DNA from: Parachlorella kessleri
Lineage: Eukaryota; Chlorophyta; Trebouxiophyceae; Chlorellales; Chlorellaceae
Length of the DNA stretch: 34,867 bases
Assembly: GCA_001598975.1 (NCBI GenBank)
Contig: BBXU01000106.1
Location: 1-34,867, forward strand
Direction of reading: 5' to 3'
Every line of letters starts with the position of its first letter. Positions within the stretch are counted from its first letter, which is position 1. A program made the position numbers and the translations under genes. This document shows positions 31,326 to 34,867 of this stretch, one piece after another. The notes beneath the pieces are model-generated. The model searched no databases and was not told the origin of the DNA. It saw nothing but the letters and a program-made list of their open reading frames with translations.

Positions 31326-34029
31326 TCAGTAGGGCCTATAGCTCCCCGCCGCGTGCCTCTTTGCCGCTCGTAGGAAGTGGGAGATGACCTGAGCCTCATC
31401 CACGGTCTGCAGCACCGACAAAAGGCAGCATTATGCCTGAGCAAGCACCGATAAATGGCAGCATTATGCCTGAGCAGGGTGGCACACTTCAAAAGTACCC
31501 TGAAACATGCGCCATTAACACCACGCAGCTGACCAATAAGCTGGCTTGCCATACATCTCACCCAAACCACCACCGCACAGCAACCCATTCATTATCTAGC
31601 AAGTCTAGACTACAGCACATCTCCTCCTCAATCAACATCACCCATCCCTGCAGCATTCCCATGTTTTCGGATGCAATGACAAATTTCAGTCTCTGACTGA
31701 CAAGATGAAAATCTCCTATCCCTCAGTCTCGAGATCCTATCCCTTAGTCTCGGGACTTCAACAACCTCGCCGGCTCACCTGCTCAGCAAAGTGTTGGGTC
31801 ACGAGCAGCACGAGGTCCTCCTTGGAGCTCCCTGTCACTGGCTCAGGCTGCACACAGAGGCAGGGAGGCCATCGCATCAGATGGCACGCCAGCGGCACGC
31901 AACCAACCAGTGGCATAGGCGTGGCTAGAGCCACCAGCATCACCTTGACCTTGCAATGCATACCGATGATTCCATTCTGTTCCTAAAACAACAGCACAGG
32001 CATAGGACAGGCACAGAGTTGCCATAATGGCACAGTTGGCCTGGGGCCTAAGCGCATGCAGAGCCAGTCGAGCGTGCCCAAACACCAAGTCATGCCCCAA
32101 ACCCCACGGCCTCCTTAGTGCACATGGCCAGACCTTCAAACCCCTCCTTTTCAACTCTCCACTCACCAGCTGATAGAAGTTGCTGTAGCGCTTGAGCGCC
32201 GAAATATCCAGCTTGCCAAGGTTGATGGTCTGCACAGGCAGGCACGACCAGACCTGGTTACTACATGATTGCCACCATACACAGTACTACACGATTGTCA
32301 CCATACACAGTGCCACAAACATGATTGCCACCACACACAGTACCACAAACACACCGCCAAACTGCTCTCAGCTCTTCGGCTTTTTAGCTAAAAATGTGCT
32401 CTGCAGCCTTGCCACGCTCCACGGAATGTGCTGCAGCAGGCGAAACCGCTCTCAATAGCAACAAATACCTTTAATGAGGTAAGTGCTTGCAGAGCAACAC
32501 AGTGAAGCAGACCAACAACTCACGGGCTGCACCAGTCGCCTGAGGGGCTCGGGTGTGCGGACCATTGGGACCATGGGCTGGTGCTCGCTCATGACATAGT
32601 CCTGTGCGCTAGGGGGCCTGGGGGTGCGCCGCTGACGAGACCGTGCACCTGCCATACGCAGGAAGCGGACAAAGCCGTTGGCAGGGCCCACTTGTCGCGC
32701 TCATTGCACCCTTGATCATGGAACCGCCACACCCCAAACTGGATCAAACTGTAAGCAGCACTAAGTACGTTGAAAGCCAGCAGCAGCACCACCGTGAGCA
32801 AGAACAAAGCAGCATGAACTTGCAGCAGAGGATGGGAACTGCTTCCCACTGGCTGTGGCAACACAGAGGCACATGGGCATCACCCACAATCTTGACCTGT
32901 CAGCAGAAGCAATGATTCTATCAGGCACAGCGCCGACAGCACAAACAGTGTTTTATCAGAAACAGTGCCATCAGGAACATTGCCATCAGAAGCAGCACTG
33001 TGCATCATATACTCACCCTCGGAGCGGTCCAGCAACTCCATCTGCCGCTGCCGCTGCAGCTGGCGCTGCCGCTGCTGCTGCTCTGCAAGCATCCGGCGCT
33101 GCTCGTCCTCGCGCTCATCATCAGAGAAGTCCTGCAGCAAGACCAGGGGGGGGGTGCAGGTAGCTTCATCAGCCGGCTTGTGTTTAGAGGCGCCTGCTAG
33201 AGGCCCCCTACCTGCAAGCGATACAGCGGACTCCCAGCAATTGCCCAGACACAGACAAGTCTATAACAACTAGGGTGAAAACACCCCAGCATAGAACAAC
33301 ACCCCCACCAACCACACCCCTGACATTGTCCAAGGCATGGCGCCCTGATTGAACGGGCCAGACTGTCCAACTCACCTGCTCGTCACCACGCGGTAGCTGC
33401 AGCACCACCAGTGCATTTCGTTGCAGCTTGATCTCTTCACCGTTAGGAAGCACCTGCAGGGCAGCAGACAGCTGGCACGCGATGAGAAGCTTCCGGCATC
33501 CCCGCTCCAAGCGCTCCTCGCAACCAAAAGCATGCCAAGGAAGACTGCAGGAACCCTATGGAACATCCAACGCTGGCGTCGCGCGTTGCGTGAGCCATGA
33601 TGCCGTCAGCCCGGCAGCGCCATTGGGCATGCCATAGCGCGCGTCCACCAGCCAACGGAAGCCAACCCCTCACCAGGAAATGCCAGCCGCCGAGACCCTG
33701 TGCCCGCTTCACAACTGCCCTCAGCCCCAGATAGGAAACCTTTGTGCGGTTGTTCCCCACAATTTGCACCACCTGCGGCAATAGAACAGTGGCTTAAGCT
33801 ATGTGAGGGCACTGATCTGCACCACAGGCAATAAGAAAGGGCAACGTCTGCAGGATTCACTCACCGTATGACGAGGGAGCAGGGCCAGGCTGTCCTCATG
33901 CAAATGCAGGTCCCCGTCACTCTGCCCGCTATCGGCGGTTGCCGCTGGCATAGCAGCCGTTGCATGCTCTATGGGCAGCTGCTTGATAGGCATGGCCGGG
34001 AGCTGGTCGTAGTCTGAGTGGAAAGCCAT
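31326..34029 (-). CDS. SAP30-like Sin3-binding protein (plant type), 8 exons
   Basis: Likely subunit of a Sin3-histone deacetylase co-repressor complex in the nucleus. Exons in transcription order: 34029-33865, 33772-33674, 33453-33376, 33131-33017, 32648-32524, 32229-32167, 31847-31779, 31406-31326; 264 aa with continuous frame. N-terminal domain (about 48-114): LALLPRHTVVQIVGNNRTK, then VVKRAQGLGGWHFLVLPNGEEIKLQRNALVVL, a block also found in plant SAP30-like proteins (from memory). Exon 4 is acidic then Gln/Arg-rich (likely coiled coil), exon 5 basic and Pro-rich. The C-terminal SAP30 Sin3-binding domain spans about 195-258: INLGKLDISALKRYSNFYQL, SSKEDLVLLVTQHFAEQ and TVDEAQVISHFLRAAKR. A small extra exon between exons 6 and 7 (around 31940-31984, reading EQNGIIGMHCK) would fit the frame, but it adds an insertion not expected in the domain, so I left it out. 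ATG 34029 is the first in-frame ATG. Confidence 0.9.
31412..31477. repeat. 33-bp tandem duplication next to the last SAP30-like exon
   Basis: Two adjacent 33-nt copies (31412-31444, 31445-31477), units beginning GCACCGA and sharing GGCAGCATTATGCCTGAGCA; about three mismatches. On the minus strand they form the end of the last intron, stopping a few bases before the acceptor AG at 31407-31408. Confidence 0.88.
32263..32352. repeat. approximately 29-bp tandem repeat in SAP30-like intron 5
   Basis: Three imperfect copies of a unit with the core GATTGCCACCATACACAGT followed by a (G/T)(C/A)CCACAAACA-like end. Variation between copies is by point changes and one or two inserted bases. It lies between exons ending at 32524 and starting at 32229 on the minus strand. 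Confidence 0.85.
32953..32999. repeat. approximately 15-bp tandem repeat in SAP30-like intron 4
   Basis: Three imperfect copies of ATCAGAAACAGTGCC / ATCAGGAACATTGCC / ATCAGAAGCAGCACT, close to the 5' end of the minus-strand intron after exon 4. Confidence 0.75.
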
Positions 34030-34867
34030 TGGGTCACTTATTGACACTGTGGCAATATACGCGTCCTTGTTGGGTTAGATTGAAAGTGAAAGCTTACCGA
34101 TAGCTGTGGAAATCAAACCAAGGAGCTCGTGAAATTGTGGCCTTTGCAAGCGGCCTCCTCTAGTAGGTCCAACCAGGGCGGGAAGGCATGGACAGAGAAG
34201 CGCCACACCTTAGGTCACTGGTTACCAAAGCAACCGCGCAGCTGCGGTAAGGAACGCGCGTTTAAACAATTTCTGTGGGAGTTGGGCAGTCACAGCGTGT
34301 TCTAGGAACAAGCAATAAGCATTGGGTTAGTGATCAGTACCCTGGTACCTACGACCGACTTGTCGGCGGCTGGTTTAGGAGAGCAGGTGTTTTCTCAAAG
34401 CAGGATCGAATATACGTCCACCGGTTTCTTTCTCTGTATAAGGAATTGTCCCTCTTGTCCTGCATTTGTCACCGCCACAACCCTGTTAGCTCAGATCTAT
34501 GATGAGCTCGCCTGGAACTGCACATCACCGGGTTCTCCCAGTGGGTGTACCCAAAGGGTCTTATTCTTGCAAAGAGGCTTCTTTGCAACCTTCAGGCAGT
34601 TGGTAACATGATTGGTTCCCTGGTGGCTGTGTGTAACACAACCCCAGCATTTCAAACTGTGCGAAGTCCCGACGCCATAAAATGTGCTACAGGGCTTTAA
34701 CACAGCCAACTGCAGCCCAGGTTCACACTATCTGATGTCCTGAGAGACAGGCCTACACAAGCCCATCCTACAATCCAATCAAAACTAACTTCGGCAACGT
34801 GTGTGGGGGGGCATAGGTAGGAAAACCTTAGCGCAACACGATGGCAACCCTACCATGTCACCCTGCT
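34030..34867. other. upstream region of the SAP30-like gene
   Basis: 838 bp to the window edge. It should hold the SAP30-like leader and promoter. A 93-codon + strand open frame (34330-34611) resembles nothing I know. A perfect 9-bp hairpin (arms TTGCAAAGA and TCTTTGCAA, 4-nt loop) lies at 34567-34588. No further gene can be supported. Confidence 0.45.

Noticed and set aside
31940..31984. Extra small exon (EQNGIIGMHCK) in the SAP30-like gene
   Set aside because: It keeps frame with donor GTCAAG, but it would insert 11 residues in the Sin3-binding domain where relatives have none, and its donor is weak. Kept only as a possible splice variant.
34330..34611. 93-codon + strand open frame near the right edge
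   Set aside because: No recognisable family, no splice partners in view, and its composition resembles the intergenic DNA around it.
1..34867. CRISPR arrays, tRNA/rRNA genes, bacterial operons, viral or toxin genes
   Set aside because: None seen. The tandem repeats found are intronic or intergenic mini- and microsatellites without regular spacers, and the genes are spliced eukaryotic housekeeping genes.

Overview
This window reads as nuclear DNA of a green alga, most likely a chlorophycean (volvocalean-type) species. The genes are G+C-rich and cut by many short introns with GTGAGT-type donors and TGCAG acceptors. TGTAA, the usual volvocalean polyadenylation signal, lies behind several genes. 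The proteins match plant-type families (mitochondrial-type KAS, the plant form of the SAP30-like protein), and some carry Gly/Ala-rich insertions. I cannot name the species. I saw no bacterial operons, CRISPR arrays, rRNA or tRNA genes.

Layout: (1) 84-249 (+), last exon of an NKAP-like splicing/transcription cofactor. (2) 1576-7442 (+), complete acetyl-CoA synthetase, 12 coding exons, 661 aa. (3) 9334-10906 (-), small EF-hand protein, 214 aa. (4) 11198-17118 (+), complete chaperonin subunit CCT7/eta, 13 exons, 562 aa. (5) 17476-18989 (-), a 187-aa gene with five small exons and no long ORF, which I rebuilt from splice sites and do not recognise. (6) 19278-22282 (+), KAS II/mitochondrial-type 3-oxoacyl-ACP synthase, 8 exons, 475 aa. 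(7) 22988-24919 (-), YccV/HspQ-like domain protein (ClpF or FBXO21 type), 278 aa. (8) 25125-29339 (+), TRAPPC13, 9 exons, 500 aa. (9) 31326-34029 (-), SAP30-like Sin3-binding protein, 8 exons, 264 aa. For genes 2-9 I placed every exon by splice consensus, and the exon phases join without a break from ATG to stop.

After the first two genes, strands alternate strictly. Three head-to-head pairs share start-to-start gaps of only 205-291 bp (EF-hand/CCT7, unknown/KAS, YccV/TRAPPC13), and each is followed by a tail-to-tail junction. The genes do not form one pathway. They cover acetate activation, mitochondrial fatty-acid elongation, cytosolic protein folding, vesicle tethering, chromatin and RNA control, and Ca2+ binding. 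ACS and KAS both belong to acetyl/acyl metabolism but are not adjacent.

I found no convincing new multi-gene system. The items most worth a second look are the unrecognised split gene, two GC-AG introns, a G-run that begins at a 5' splice site, intronic minisatellites, and a 33-bp sequence present twice about 9.4 kb apart.
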